This document shows positions 39,037-52,400 of a stretch of 64,000 nt of DNA, piece by piece. A program made the translations under genes and the position numbers. The stretch covers positions 2,826,501 to 2,890,500 of the forward strand of contig NC_135165.1 in NCBI RefSeq assembly GCF_050948215.1, written 5' to 3'. Under the pieces are notes generated by a model. That model saw only the letters and a list, made by a program, of their open reading frames with translations, had not been told where the DNA came from and did not search any database. Position 1 is the first letter of the stretch; every line of letters begins with the position of its first letter. Source of the stretch: Halictus rubicundus. Lineage: Eukaryota; Arthropoda; Insecta; Hymenoptera; Halictidae.

Positions 39037-41283
39037 CCGTATTCCCATGCTTTGCAAATATGTTTTTGGTCAATATCCCGAAGGATCGGCGGGGATATCA
39101 AATCCGGGGGGTCGCGCTTTCTTCGCGGTGTTCAAAAATGGCCCGAAAAAGAAACGTGCGTTCGAACACGTGCCTCGCATCCACATGTTCGCATCTGTTC
39201 AGGTGTAAACCGGCGATACATGTGTAGAGGATGCTTAAAGTGGTCAGTGAATCCCACGCTCGGAATTCAGTCGTCGGAGAAAGTGTAGTTCGATCGGGTT
39301 ACACCGAAGCGGCAGCAGCAGCGTTGCCTGCTCGTAAAAATGTATGTTAACGGTTACGGTGAACAGTCTGTATCAGAGAAACGGGCCACTAACGTAAAGG
39401 ACGCGTACGTATTCTTCTCTGGTGCGTACAGATTGTCCCGCGATACGTGATCTATCATGAAAACGCGCGACCCCGCTAGACAATCGTCGAAAGAAAGTTC
39501 TATTGGGAAAACCCATACTTTTATTTTCATTTCCCTAGGGAACACACTGTTTCGTCGAAGAATAACGGAGAATTTGTTTCTTCTTACATGAACTCTCAAT
39601 GGAAGCATTAAATTATTACTTCCACGCGAACGCTCGTGGTTTTTAGCGAGAGATACGTGTCAATTGGTAGTAAGATTGATCGTTAAAAATACAATGTAGA
39701 TCCGGCGATGGCGGATACGATGAAGAAAGTGATGTTTGCCTACTCTGACAGGAACGTTCACCATTTGCTTTGCGAAACAAAATACTTCAGAGCATAATTC
39801 TTGGAACGTCGCTTTCGCTCGGAAACAGTTAGTTTCTACCAATAAAAATAAATCTTAATACGACGCTACGCTTCCGATCGATGTTTGAAAGTAAATATGG
39901 ATATGTTCGGGGCAATTGTTTGTTGTTTCTTTCATAAAGTAGTTATGATTCGTACCACTGGTGCAATTGCTACGATTTAATTGGAATGGTCCAATGGACC
40001 GTGCTAATTGGAACAGTTCTATTTCTGTGCGATCTAATACGGAATCTAGACTCCGCTCTAACGTAGAAATATAATGCCCTAATTTATTGACTTCCTTACG
40101 TATGCGATTCCGATTATTTATCAACTTTCCATCGACCAATTAACACAGTGCCGTTCTCCTTTCATTGGCCCAGGAACACTGCCTCGTCATTCCTTTCCAT
40201 ATCCTATAGTACATCCGGTGCTCCGTCACTAGTTCTGCTCATAATCGTTCAATTAGCTCTAGACATTTGAGATTGCAAATTAAGATCATTTCACGTGATA
40301 ACGCGCTGGACCATGAAAAGATTTACTTGAAAAATTATTCGCTATCACGCGCCTCCGTTGAAACAATGTTAAAAACGCGTATTATTTTCAACTCGTTCAA
40401 ATTATCAATATAAAAAGAATGATGCTCCTGCATCTTGCAATTAACCTGGACAATTTTTATTCAGCATAAAAACTAAATTGAAGCTCTTTAAGCGACAATA
40501 GTACCTCCCAATTATTTCCCAAAATTGATTACGATTGGTCGTTAGTACTCACCGTCTAAGAATGAGTTAAGGTACGAAACAATGATTTCTCCCGATGATT
40601 CATTCCGATCCGATCGATCCGGTGAAATCACCGACGTCCCCTGTTTAAATTGTAAATCGTTGCCGGTTTTCGCACGCGGCCGAAAAATTCGTATCCGTTT
40701 CCTGGTTCCGAAAAGGTGACGCAGTCGACTTTCGAGTGACGTACGCAGAAGCGGTTGCACGCGGCGCGCGTAGACGCGGAATCGCAGGCGGAACACGCTG
40801 ATGACGTTGCGTCGGCAATGAAAGTTTCGCGCGGGCGCGGTCCACGTAAATGGAGCAACAAATTACTACGTTACGTTTCCATTACCAGCAACAGGATATT
40901 ACACGATCCGTGTATTATGCTCGCGAACGTTATGCTGTTAACGCACCGAGATCCTCTGATCTACGATCGTAACAGTTTCCCGCGATTAACGGGATCAGCC
41001 GGCTAAAAGGGTTACTCCGAGATTCGCTATTCCTTCCGAGAACTTTCCCTTTATCACACTAATTTTTACCAAATCTCATATCGCATTATATTTGTTCACT
41101 TCTCCCGCTAAAAATGCTGATGCAAGGATTTTTTAAAACAAACGGTAGGTTGAAATTTATTACAGGGAGTAGGAGACTGTGAAAATATTAAATGTGAACA
41201 AAGTTTCGTTTCCTTTAATAGCTCGGATTATTTTCATATTATCTCGTCAATATTAATGGCCGGATTCGTGTCAATAAATTGAA
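39037..41283. other. Gene-free stretch
   Basis: No exon, RNA gene or transposon was recognised. The short open frames have no supporting features. Confidence 0.45.
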
Positions 41284-41766
41284 TCAGCAGAATTGATAAT
41301 TCTTTTGCTCACATGGTTGACTCTCTTCACATTCATCAAATTTTTGATTTGTATCCATTGGAGCTCTCACATCATTGCAGTCAGTCATCCCATAGAATTC
41401 CAATAAATTTTCAATGTAACTCTTCTGATTGAATGTTAATTTTCCTTCTTCCTGGTAGATATCCATTCCTAAAATATGATTAGCTTCTCCAAGATTTTTC
41501 AACTCTATATGTGTGGACAATTCTTTCATGTATTTATCTTCGAATGAATCCGAGCTACTCACCACTGTCATATCATCCACGTGTATTCCACAATACAAAA
41601 AATGCCTTCCTTGTTCGACAAAAAATAGACAGGGGTCAAACGTACATTGTTTAAATCCGATGTGCAAAAGGGTGTTAGTTAGATATTCATTCCAACAACG
41701 ACTTGCCTGTTTCAGACCATAAATACGTCTTTTCAGCTTACACACTTGCCCTATGGATTTTTGCAT
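41284..41766 (-). mobile_element. Ty1/copia-type reverse transcriptase relic (truncated at both ends)
   Basis: A 160-codon minus-strand frame carries hallmark copia polymerase motifs: LKRRIYGLKQASRCWN, then FDPCLFFVEQG, IHVDDMTVVSSS (the YVDD-type active site with IHVDD), LKNLGEANHILGMDI, FNQKSYIENLLEFYGM and APMD. The full pol region (integrase upstream, RNase H downstream) is absent, and no long terminal repeats were found nearby. The intact frame suggests either a recent insertion of a fragment or capture of a short piece. It is a retrotransposon remnant, not a host gene. Confidence 0.92.
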
Positions 41767-44700
41767 ACCTTGTCGGGATCACGTGCTGCGCAAGCACATG
41801 ATTTTGAAGGTAAGAGTAAATGATGTCATAGTGAAATCTGTTCCTCGTGCCGCTTTTACTAGAGGCTACACGCATCATGCGTCCGCGTTCCTCGAACCGT
41901 AAATTCCTTAGAGGTTCGATCAATGTTCGACAATATTTTACAATTCAGTCAGGAATACAATGACATAGTATTTTACTGAAGAAATTGGTAGTCTTACCAC
42001 CTTCCTATTCCCAAAAATTCCAATTAAAAGCGAAGGTGCAGTTTTGAGTGAAATTGACGGAAAAAGTCGAAACGAGCGTATTTGCGCCGGTGGATGATAT
42101 TCACTCGGCTCGAATAGTGATCGTTCGGCGCGGCGGCGCGAACACAGTCGCAAAGCGGGAATGCGAGGTAATTGGACGTCAATTTTCTGCAAGTGATTCA
42201 AACCGATTTACAAACCCTGGGCATTAATTGCGACCGCAAATGACAAGCTTCGCATGAACCGGGGGCTGATCCGGCCGAGCCAATGCCGGGAAGAAGCGCC
42301 GATGGAAACGAGCAAACAGGAAAACCGAAGGAATTACGGCCGAGCATAAATATAGCATATCTGTTTGCCACGTTTCCCAAAGGAGAACGGCCGTTCTCGT
42401 GTGAGCGTAATTCGAACGGTTCGAAAAGCTTTCGGGGAATAAAAGTATTTTAACTTGCGACTCGCCGAGCAGAGCCTAGCGGATGATGGGCGGTGGGGAG
42501 AGAAACTTAGATGATAAACTCCGGTAAAACACGAACGCTGTAAACTTTCTCCAATAATGGCGGACATCAAACCAATTTTATGCTTGTGTCATTATTAGGT
42601 ATACCGTTCCCGACGTCGACGACTTCGAAAAAAAAGGAACGCTCTGCGCGAGAGATAAAAGGGGTGAATCCGCGCGAAGGGATGGATCAAAGAGCAATCT
42701 CCTGTTTTTACGTGTAGGAAATTAATTTAAACATCTTACATTTTTTCTTTTATAGAATTCCAGTAAAGTTTTGTCACACTTCGAATTTTCCACTGATTCT
42801 ATCGTCCCATACATTTGGTCTTTCACGAATTTCGTTTTGTTCCTGTCACATCGATGAACGTGTTTGTGGATAAATAAATATTTGTCCAACCCTCTACTGC
42901 AATTTATGGCTGGACCATCCGAGCTTTAAGTTCGCGTAAATTCGGATTTCCCTGAATCATAGAAAAACCTGGTTAAAATTGGTTTTTCGGGAAAAATGTA
43001 ACACCAATTTGTCAAAGTTAAGATTTGAAATTCTTAATGGCGAATGAACTTATGGTTGAATCGATACGATGAAACAGGTTTGAGTTGGAATTAAAGTGGT
43101 CCTTTCGGAAAAATACTGTCGTAGCCTTACGTTTGTTGTAATCGTCGAACAATTTTCATTCGGCAAGCAGGGAGAAGTGGGGGAAGGCTTTGCTTTGAAT
43201 CCTCCGTCGGACGCGTCATCCAATTTATTAAATCAATACGCAGATCCTATTATACGGAAATTAATTAGGAGGAAATTATTATAACATCGGAAAATCTGGT
43301 AAACACCGATGCGAGTCATTTATTAAGGGCTGTTGGCTTATCGCACCTGATCTCGGTGCTAAATGAGCCGAATGTCTGGCTGGCTGTGTATGAGCACAGC
43401 TGGTCCAATTCGCAACGAGCTATCCAGGAGTGACTCGCTCAAATTAATGTTTGGTTTATGTTGTTAAAAGTAGACCCGCCAGCAGTGAGACCTTACACCA
43501 GCCACTGTTAAATGTAGTGCAAAGTGCTCGGGCTTTTACACTCTGATAAATAACTCTGCAGACGTTTTGTCACCGTGCAAAAATTTATTTGCCGTTCCCG
43601 CTGCTAATTAATACTTTGCATCCCATTAACACGCTCGTAGCAAAACATTTTAGCAGCGATGGCGAGCAACGAAATAAATGTCCACTTCTACTATTTTTAA
43701 TTACGGCTTGCCGTCATTTTTCAAATAAATATTATTCAATACTAATCGGAACTGTCAATTTTTTAGAGAATTGCAGGAATCGAAATCGTGCTGAACTTCA
43801 TCTATTCAGTTTCATTGACAAGACATTACACGATTGCGTTACGCTGCAAAAGTGGCAATGACCTGAAAGGAAAGTTCAGCGTGGGGCGTGCGCAACCTAC
43901 ACAACCTCCTAATAGGAGTCCGAATGTGTCATTGGCTAGATTTCAAAGTTTGCACAACGAATTGTAAACGAATCGCAACGAAATGCAAATACAGAGGCAA
44001 CTCTACCACTTTTTAGTAAAATCCGGTTGAAAAACGGACGTGTTTTTAAAATTGTGAAATAAGAGATACAAATTCCTTGCTTCACTCTACTTTGCAAAAT
44101 TGTGGTAGATTCAGTACAAAATTAAAATTTCAGGCCATTTTTGGAACGCGAGAATCGTGCCGTCTTGAAGTGCAACGGTTCGACCATGATCTCACAGTTG
44201 TACCTGTCACCGTGGATGCGCACGAGGCAGGAAAAAACGGCGGGCGACTTGCCGTCACGCGAAGGTGTGCGCGAGCATTGTTTTATGGTGGAACAGCATA
44301 CTTCGGTCAGACCAATGGGCAGCTGCCGTCACCGTGGAAAAAGGGGAACGCATCGGTAGAGGTGTATTTCCCTTCCATAAATTCGTCCTCGTAAAAAGGA
44401 ATGAGCTGAGTTTTCGTGACACTGCCTATCTCCATAATCGAACAATGTAACGAGACACTCGGGAGCATCACGGTGCAACAATGAGAATTCGGTGCATCAA
44501 CTGCACGCCCGAGTCTCGTAGTTCACGTGCCGTTTACATTCCTGTCGTAAATGAGACGAATACGGAACAACCGTGTAGCACGTATATACGCGCGACAATT
44601 GTGTACGTGCTCGCATAAATAATCCTACGCCAGGCCAGCTCTTACAAAATTTAATTCTAATGAAATTTATCCACGATTTTCCCAGGCATATAATAATTAA

Positions 44701-46950
44701 TACATTTACACTTGCTGATAGCATTTCAATAAAAGAGTTTAATTTTCTTTAAAATATACGTTTCGGTTTTCGTTTCGTTCGATGTGCACAACCACGAGTA
44801 CACACAATTTCAGTAATTGCCAGGAGACGAAAATAAATTAACCAGGTCATTTTCACCTGTCCGGCAGTTCCGGCGTTGGCCGAGCCGTGGGCCGGCAGAT
44901 AATGAAAACATCAGAGTGAAGTATGTTCCGATTACGGTGTCCGGCGAGCAAGTAGGAGAGTCGGAATCTTCCGGACGGTTTTCTTTCGAAAACAGTTGTT
45001 TCGTCCAGTGATTTCTCCCGAACGAGTGTCACATCACTGACCTCGTGGAGAAGAAAAAGAAAGTTCCCGATGGGCGTGCGAGATGCTGCCGCACCTGCGC
45101 ACATTCCTTTCGACGTGACCCTAAAATTTTAATGTCCCCGGAGCGTTCACCTTAACCATGGATCACCATAGGACCGATACGTTTCTCCCGCCTTTAATCT
45201 CCACGGGGACCGATGTCGGGTCAACAGGAAGTTCCACCGGTCTCTGGGTGTTCGTGGGCCTTGAACGTGAAAGGGAATTACATCCTTGATAATTATCTCC
45301 GTTGAATATTCAGCGAAAATCTCTCACAGCCCGACGACAAATTTACTCGTACCACGTGTGCCGCTCGGTGAAAGTGTTTGGGGATACGCTTTTCGAGACT
45401 GATATCTAATAAACAGGCTGTTCCCTAGATAGTCAAATGCTTGAGAAATTTACGCTCGTCCCTGAGGCTTTTACATGTTTTTCAACTTAAAACATTTTTC
45501 AGCAGATTACATTTAAAATCATTACAATCGGACTGGGGATCTTCACGCAAATGGAAATAATCTAATATCCAATTGTGCGAATGTCTGTACAGATTGCAGA
45601 TTGCAGCGTTTTTGTATTGTTCATTAACGGCGGGACGAAATCATTCATTGGAGACTGTGATTAGTTGCTTTCTTCCCGGGGAAACGTTTCTGTAATCGTG
45701 ACTTGCTCGAGTTAATAATATATTGGGACTGTTAATAAGTATTATTATACCAGGAATTGATTGCATTTCGTTCGATATCTTTTTGTGCTGGTTTTGATGG
45801 CTTTATGGTTCTTCGAAAATTTAGTGATCTAATCAAGAGCTTCTCTTGATCGAGAAGCTCGAGCTGCCTACACGATCTATGTCACAGCACGGCCCCGAGG
45901 ATTGGGCTTAGATCAAATGGCAGGCGATTCGAAAACGTCCCTTGTACCGCAGGTTAGGTTCTTTTTCCGACGGTCTCGATGGCTTCATTAGTACAACACG
46001 CGCGAGTGTTTTCGGAGCTAGGCGTTTTTTAAATTCAACGCGTTCACCGCAGAACAGTTGACCGAACTACATGAACGTTCTGCACGCACTTTTACGAGTG
46101 CACAGAGCCGATTGCGTTATACATCAAAACAGAGGAGAACAACAAAACGTATAATGTCGTTTATGACGTGCGCGGGCTTCGTGTGTTGCATATCAATGCT
46201 CCATTCAGGCAACTGATACGTAAATATTGTAACATAAAAGCGACGTTCGTCTATGCATGAGCGACGTGCACATGTGCAACGCGAGATGCACATGGAAAAA
46301 CATTGCGTGCGACATCCATCGAGAAAAATGATTCGCAACATTGCAGACAGGATATTCATTATTCGAGAAAATCAGATTAAAACATAAGTGATGCTATTCA
46401 TGCCGTAGCTTCAACTAAACTTTGCGGAATGTTCAGATCGCTCGGTAATAATTTCTACAATTTTAATTTAGAGATTAAAGCGTTTTATTGCGCACACCAA
46501 ACGCTTCACTTTCGTTCTATCGTTCTTCCTGTAATTGCGTAAAATGTCAGTAGAAAACTCGTTTCGGAATTAATAGCGACGCAGGCAATCAGTATTCGTT
46601 AAAAATTGGATAATGTTTCAATCAATTTGTAGTAGCCAGAGCTGGACGTGGGATCGCGAATTTTAAACTGCAAATCATTTTCACGTGGCCATTTTTTCCT
46701 CATTATCTGAGACAATTATCGACTCGAAATGGGGTCGACTTTCTCAAGGAAAGACAATGATCCTGCAAGAGTAGGGATTTAAGCGCAGTCTAAATCCTGT
46801 TTCAAAACGATCATGGCGTGACTTTCAGTTAATTTGTAACTGGATACTGTTATGCTATAGTATAGTCTACCAGCCTGCCACATAAAATGACTTTAATAAT
46901 CCCCGAGTATAAATTCAACTGTACGTTATAAACGTTTCAAGCTGTACGAG
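41767..46950. other. Gene-free stretch
   Basis: No exon structure is supported. A perfect 9-base inverted repeat GAGCTTCTC / GAGAAGCTC with a 6-base loop sits at 45837-45860 and has no evident role. Confidence 0.45.
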
Positions 46951-46959
46951 TAATTAGAA

Positions 46960-47040
46960 GCAGCGAAAACAACGTTCTATATTTCAAAGTTGTTCTAACA
47001 ATTACAACCAGCAAAAACAACGTTCTATATTTTACAGTCG
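46960..47040. repeat. Two-copy short tandem repeat, period 48 bp
   Basis: CAGCGAAAACAACGTTCTAT (from 46961) recurs as CAGCAAAAACAACGTTCTAT (from 47009). Confidence 0.6.
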
Positions 47041-49020
47041 TAAATCGCTGTTCACGCTGCATCCTATGTAAGAATGCCGCACGCATAATGTTCGTGTCTG
47101 ACGCATATGAAATGCTCACGCGTATTCGGATTCGGCTCTCGAAGCTGTGAAACAGGTCGCGTTTCTATTTCGTTTCGGTGCCGCTCGTCGCTGAGAATTA
47201 ACTGACTATTGTACGATAATTAGCCGTTCGAACGAGAACTTAACTGCACGGTGCTTCCCGTTAATGTGACATTAATCCTCAAACGGGGCAAATCTTTAAG
47301 ACTACCGAATAAACAGTTTCACTCCTCGAAAATGTCAAGCCTCGCGTTTATTTAGAAAATATTTTTGCTCATTTTGCGTCATACAGACTGCAGATATCTA
47401 CATCTAGGGTCATTAATTTTGATCATTGAAGCATAAAATCAGAAACTACATTTAATAAAATTGTTTGCCTCGAGCAACGTTGTTCCGAACATCGCTTAAA
47501 AATTGTACGAATCAGTGTGGAGGCTTTTGCGACAGTATGCAGCACGACGAGTGCAGGATTTTGTCGCATTGCGTAGTGTTGCATGCACATTCGCACGAAA
47601 CTCGTTCCTCCGTGCATCATTGTCGGCGCCGAGGGGCAACGTCGCACAAAAATTAATATCTGCTTCGTTAACACACCGTTAGTTAAGTAATCGGGTTCGA
47701 GTATCACTTCGCTAAATAATCGAGAACAGGAAATCGAAGATATTTTCCTTGGAATTATATAAACCTTGTGATAACGATCGGTATCGAGCGGTGTACGATC
47801 GAAAGAAACTCAAATTGAATTATTCAATTGCATTTCGAAGAGAAGGTGAGAATATTTCATCGGTGAAACGAATTAAACGAAGCGCTCAAGGTGTACGGAC
47901 GAACGTGGAAATGGACGCGCATAATGCTTTCTAGAACGAAATTATTTTTCCCGACGAAAGTAACTTCAGCATGCATGGCCCAGACAGACGCCATCGTTTA
48001 TGCAGGAAACCGAATGCAGACATGAATATGCAAAATTTACGGCCAACAATAAAACACGCCGGTGGGTTCGGCGATGGTGTCAGGGTGCATGGCGGCAGAT
48101 GATGCTGGGAATCTTATCATTTCAGATGCGCAGAAATGTCTAAGCATTTTCAAGATTGATTTACTCAAGTGCCGCGGCTCCAGATCTATCGGCAAAATAT
48201 CTCTATAGTTACTTAAAACCGTGCAATTGATCGTTTCCGGAGGAACGACCATTTCAACGTCATTTTAAAACATAAAACCCAAATAATTTAATTAGCAAAC
48301 GTTATTTCGCGATAATACGGTAAAACACCAAGCTATCTCGGTGCAACATATTATTTTCAAACAATGGATCATATCTCTGCGTTAAGCAAATGAAAATGCG
48401 GCAGCACGCGACCGTAATATAAATATGTGCACCTGTATAATACGAAATTTCCAACAATGGATTAAGTTACCGCGCCAAATGTGATAATTTTTCGTATTAC
48501 AACGAATGACGTAGACTGGTCCTTGATCATTATATCTGCTCGATCGAACGTGCACGCTGTGAACACACATACTTAGCTTTCCGAGGAGAGTGTTAACAAC
48601 AGTTTACAAAATTCTCGACCGCGACCAAACGCGGACAATTTTTATTTTGCACGGAGATCGACGGTCTGGTTAAAAAACAAAATAAAATCTAAGAAGATTG
48701 AGGATGCATCGACAGCTTCGATTTTTATTTTAGGTACAGATTCCACAGTCTGGTAATGAGCAATGGAAGCACGATCGACATCCGGTCCGAAGCGCGATGG
48801 AAGCGGATGGGCGAGCGTCATCACCGGACCAATACTTCCGAGCGCATCTTTCTTCGCCGCGTCAGAGACAGGGCTAGCCTACTTTCTCTGCGAAGAGAAT
48901 TTTTAACCGGCGTGCGAGGGTTCCCTCTCCCCGTTTTCTCGTCCTGGACGTGGTCCCGTCGGTCTCCCACCCCTGGTTAGTCCTCCTCTCCTCGTTTCCC
49001 GTCTCTGTTCATTACTCCCG
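47041..49020. other. Gene-free upstream region of the YGPP gene
   Basis: No coding exon was recognised. The 3' part (48.75-49.13 kb) becomes CT-rich toward the TATA box and is the likely proximal promoter. Confidence 0.45.
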
Positions 49021-49072
49021 CGACGCTCTCTCCTCTCTCTCTCTCTCTGTCTCTCTTGTTCTCTCTCCCAGG
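49021..49072. repeat. CT-rich tract in the YGPP promoter region
   Basis: CTCTCTCTCTCTCTGTCTCTC and flanking pyrimidine runs lie about 75-120 bp upstream of the TATA box. Read on the minus strand these are GAGA repeats, the kind of site bound by GAGA factor in insects; binding is inferred. Confidence 0.6.
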
Positions 49073-49145
49073 AGTGTCTCGTTTCCTCAATTTACTCGGC
49101 AAGCTCAGCCGAGAATTCCATCGACCGGGTACCCCTCTCAGAGTC

Positions 49146-49153
49146 TATATAAA
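49146..49153 (+). promoter_or_regulatory. TATA box of the YGPP-repeat gene
   Basis: TATATAAA lies about 285 bp upstream of the ATG. Transcription would start near 49176 by usual spacing. A TCAGT initiator-like motif also occurs at 49251-49255, too far away to pair with this TATA box. Confidence 0.55.
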
Positions 49154-49255
49154 CGAGGTGCACATACGAGACTGAGCATTTTTTGTGTTAAGTAGTGACG
49201 GAGTCGTAGGTCTCCTCCGTCGAACGAGACTCCATAAGTTCGCAGAAGTGTCAGT

Positions 49256-49273
49256 ATGGTGTGCCAGACGTGA
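49256..49273 (+). other. Short upstream ORF in the YGPP leader
   Basis: ATG followed by four codons and TGA, about 160 bp before the main ATG. If transcription starts near 49176, this is the first ATG in the leader and could lower translation of the main frame. Confidence 0.4.
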
Positions 49274-49431
49274 TCCATCGACGAGTCCGTGTCCGATCAG
49301 AGCCGGGGAAACGTCCCGATTTTCGAGTGGCGGGAAACGTTTAGGCGAGCCCGCGACGCAGACGAGAACACCACAGACAAGTGTCGTTTGATTTGTGTAC
49401 AGTGCCGGACGACGGATTGCGTGCGTGCGAC

Positions 49432-52400
49432 ATGCTTCGAGCCAAGGTAGGCGATCATGGCTGCGATCATTCCCGCGATAACTCGTCCGTTTTCTCGGGT
49501 CTCTTCGGGCCCTTTTTACCGTCGACTTGTCCTGCCGGCGCGGCTGTCTTTGTTCAGGCGGACACCTCGGCTTCTCAGGCTCTTCAGCAATTAGCTTGTG
49601 CAATTTTAGAGATTTGTCAAATTCGTTCGATCGGTTAGCTAGCCGAACAATTATCGATCGTTGGCAAAATAATAGAATCTCGTCTGGAAAGATCGTTCGA
49701 CTCTACTACTTTTCTGTTTACAATTTGTAGGAAGTTCTCAAGGTGTGCAACGACACCTGAGTGCAAGCCTGAGACTGCGAGCATGACTCTGTTGCAATTG
49801 ACCGGAAGATCTTGCCACGAGAGTAGCAGTTTCGTTGCACGCGTGATGCTCTTCTAAACCTGATCTTTCTCAAGGGGTTTTCAGTTTGTGTGCACGACTG
49901 AACGCACGCTTCAAATTGTTTCGCTGCAGAAACCGATGGAAAACGTTCCGTTAATTAAACATATATTTTTACACACGCTGAAATGTATCGCAATAATTGA
50001 TTCAAGAGAACCTCCATATTTGTACGAACAATATTGAATATTGCAAAATTTAATTACCGCAATTTTAACTCTGCCTCGATTTTTATATTCAGTCCCATTC
50101 CGATAGGAACAACCAACTTATTAATTACCAGACCATCAAACTTGCGATCAATTATTGCCTCACAGCAGAATGTATACAGTTTCAATGAATAGACAGAATT
50201 AATAATGAATAGACAGAACTGAAACCTGAAATATAAAACTTTAAGAACCATTTTTATATCGTTCCTAGCTTGTCAGAAAAATGATTAAGAAATAAATTCT
50301 GTATTCAATTCCTGTTGCTATGGTCCAGCGAATAAGTCATTCAGAGCGTCGAATCATCGAGCCCGGTAGACGTAACCCAGACGTTCGCTCATCGATTTTA
50401 CGCGTTGTTAAGTAAGTTCTGTCATTGTAAGGAATAACGCCGCCCCGGAGGGAAATCGATCGATTAGCTTTACAGTCGGATCGATTACCTCAGGATTATT
50501 CAAGTGCAACGGCAGTAAACAAAAGTGAAGCGGCACGGTTCGGTGAAAACGACGCTTTAAAAACGGGAGTAAAAATTTTACTCCTCATCGAGCATCGAGA
50601 GTTGCTCGTGGACATGTTACGGTTTCCGTCGGACGCTGTTGCGTCAATATAATGAGTAAAAAATAGACCCGATGAACGTAATGACTTTTCGACGCTCGTT
50701 ACAGTTCGAGAGCATAGAAAGCAGCCATTTTTCGTTTGTTGCCGGCGCAATCGACCGGCAACCGTGCGCCTGTTAATAAGCGTGGTTCTAATGAAACGTG
50801 AAACACGAATTGAGAAAATTGAGTAGCTAATCTAATTCTTTATAAAGAGGAAGGTCACGCAGGCATTGTTCTAACACAGCAATTATAAATTAGCACTTCG
50901 TGCAATTTGTTTGGTAATTTTCCGAGCAGTGATCGATTGTATCAACGTGTATTAATTAAAAATTAAACGAAGAGACGAGGAAATATGAAATTCGCTAAAT
51001 GAATGTAAATTGAGAATGGAGGGATACTGATCTTCACAGTGAGTGATTAATTACAGGAGTGAAACGCCATCTAAACAATTCATTGCTATAAGAAGCTTCA
51101 AGGAGCCTTAAGAAAATTTTAAAAAATCGAAGGTGTAGAGGTCGACGAGTGAATGTACACTGTCGAAAAATATTTGTTATTGGTTCTTTACCAGCAGAAG
51201 TGTTTTATGTGTTTGCGGTCACTACGAAATGACTATTGGTACAGATACAGTAGTAACTTTTTTACGATTCGACGATTTTCGTGCTTTGCCACAGTTGTGC
51301 AAAACATTTAGAAAGTACGTGTTCCAGTGAATCGACTATACAAATTGCACCCAGTATGTTTTTCCTTAGAAATAAGAAACTTACAACATTGTAATGACAT
51401 AATTGACTGGTAACAGGATGCACGCAATGGCAAATGCAAAAGATCATTTGCAAAACCCGCTGGCAAAATATGCAACTTAACACATTGAGTAATTGAAAAC
51501 ATTTATTCGCGTAGAAAGTTAAAAAATTCATGCATTCCTTCCTTCAATTCTGAACTTTGAGAATTTCCGCAATTATTTCTATGACTCAATAAATTCATAT
51601 AAAATTATTAGCAAAGTCGTCACACGTCTGGAAGAGCATCGGCAATCAATTCTGAAATGACTAATAAATAAATCTCAATGTAATATATGCGGACGAGGTG
51701 CCTAAACGCGATGATAATTATTCAGTGCTTCCAAATGGTATGCAAATTCGCTGTGTTACGTCGACAATGATCGAATAAAAGAATATCTTATTTCCGAGAT
51801 GAAGCTTAGTATTTATACAAAGCGATTATGTCACGGCTAGCGCGAACGAAATACCCGATACTGTTATTTCAATCGTCTTTGCTATCCGGTCGATCGGCTT
51901 ATAATGAAATCGAGAGTCGAGAGGCGCCTCAAAATCCAGGAAACACGTTCGCGGAAGGAAGAGAAATAAATATCGGGTGTTTCCAGGGAATCGTATCGCT
52001 CAATAAGAAGTGGCAGCCACGATTGCGTTACGTGCACTCGTCTTACGTGGCGTGTATGATTATGTATGAAGCATATGAACGAGGTGTTTGGCCTAATCAC
52101 GCTCTACCTACACCGATCCGTTCAATACAACGACCGCTTATTACCTATTTTTAGTACGCTGCCCGCGTTGACGTGATTGCGGGTGCGAGTATGTCAACAG
52201 GTTTCATTAGGCTAATGGTCATTACGTAAAATACGTCCGCCAAAAAGTCTCACCCCCTTTTTTCCCCGAGAAAGTTCGCAGATCACTTTCACTGTGTCTA
52301 ATCGAACTGTGTTATGTATTTGCTTCATGATTTTCTGCCATCGTTTACTCCATTTATCTATCATAACAGAACTATCATATTCAGGGGAAAATAAGAAAAA

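Noticed and set aside
45837..45860. Perfect 9-base inverted repeat with a 6-base loop
   Set aside because: It is too short to call a terminator, RNA or mobile element in a eukaryotic intergenic region.
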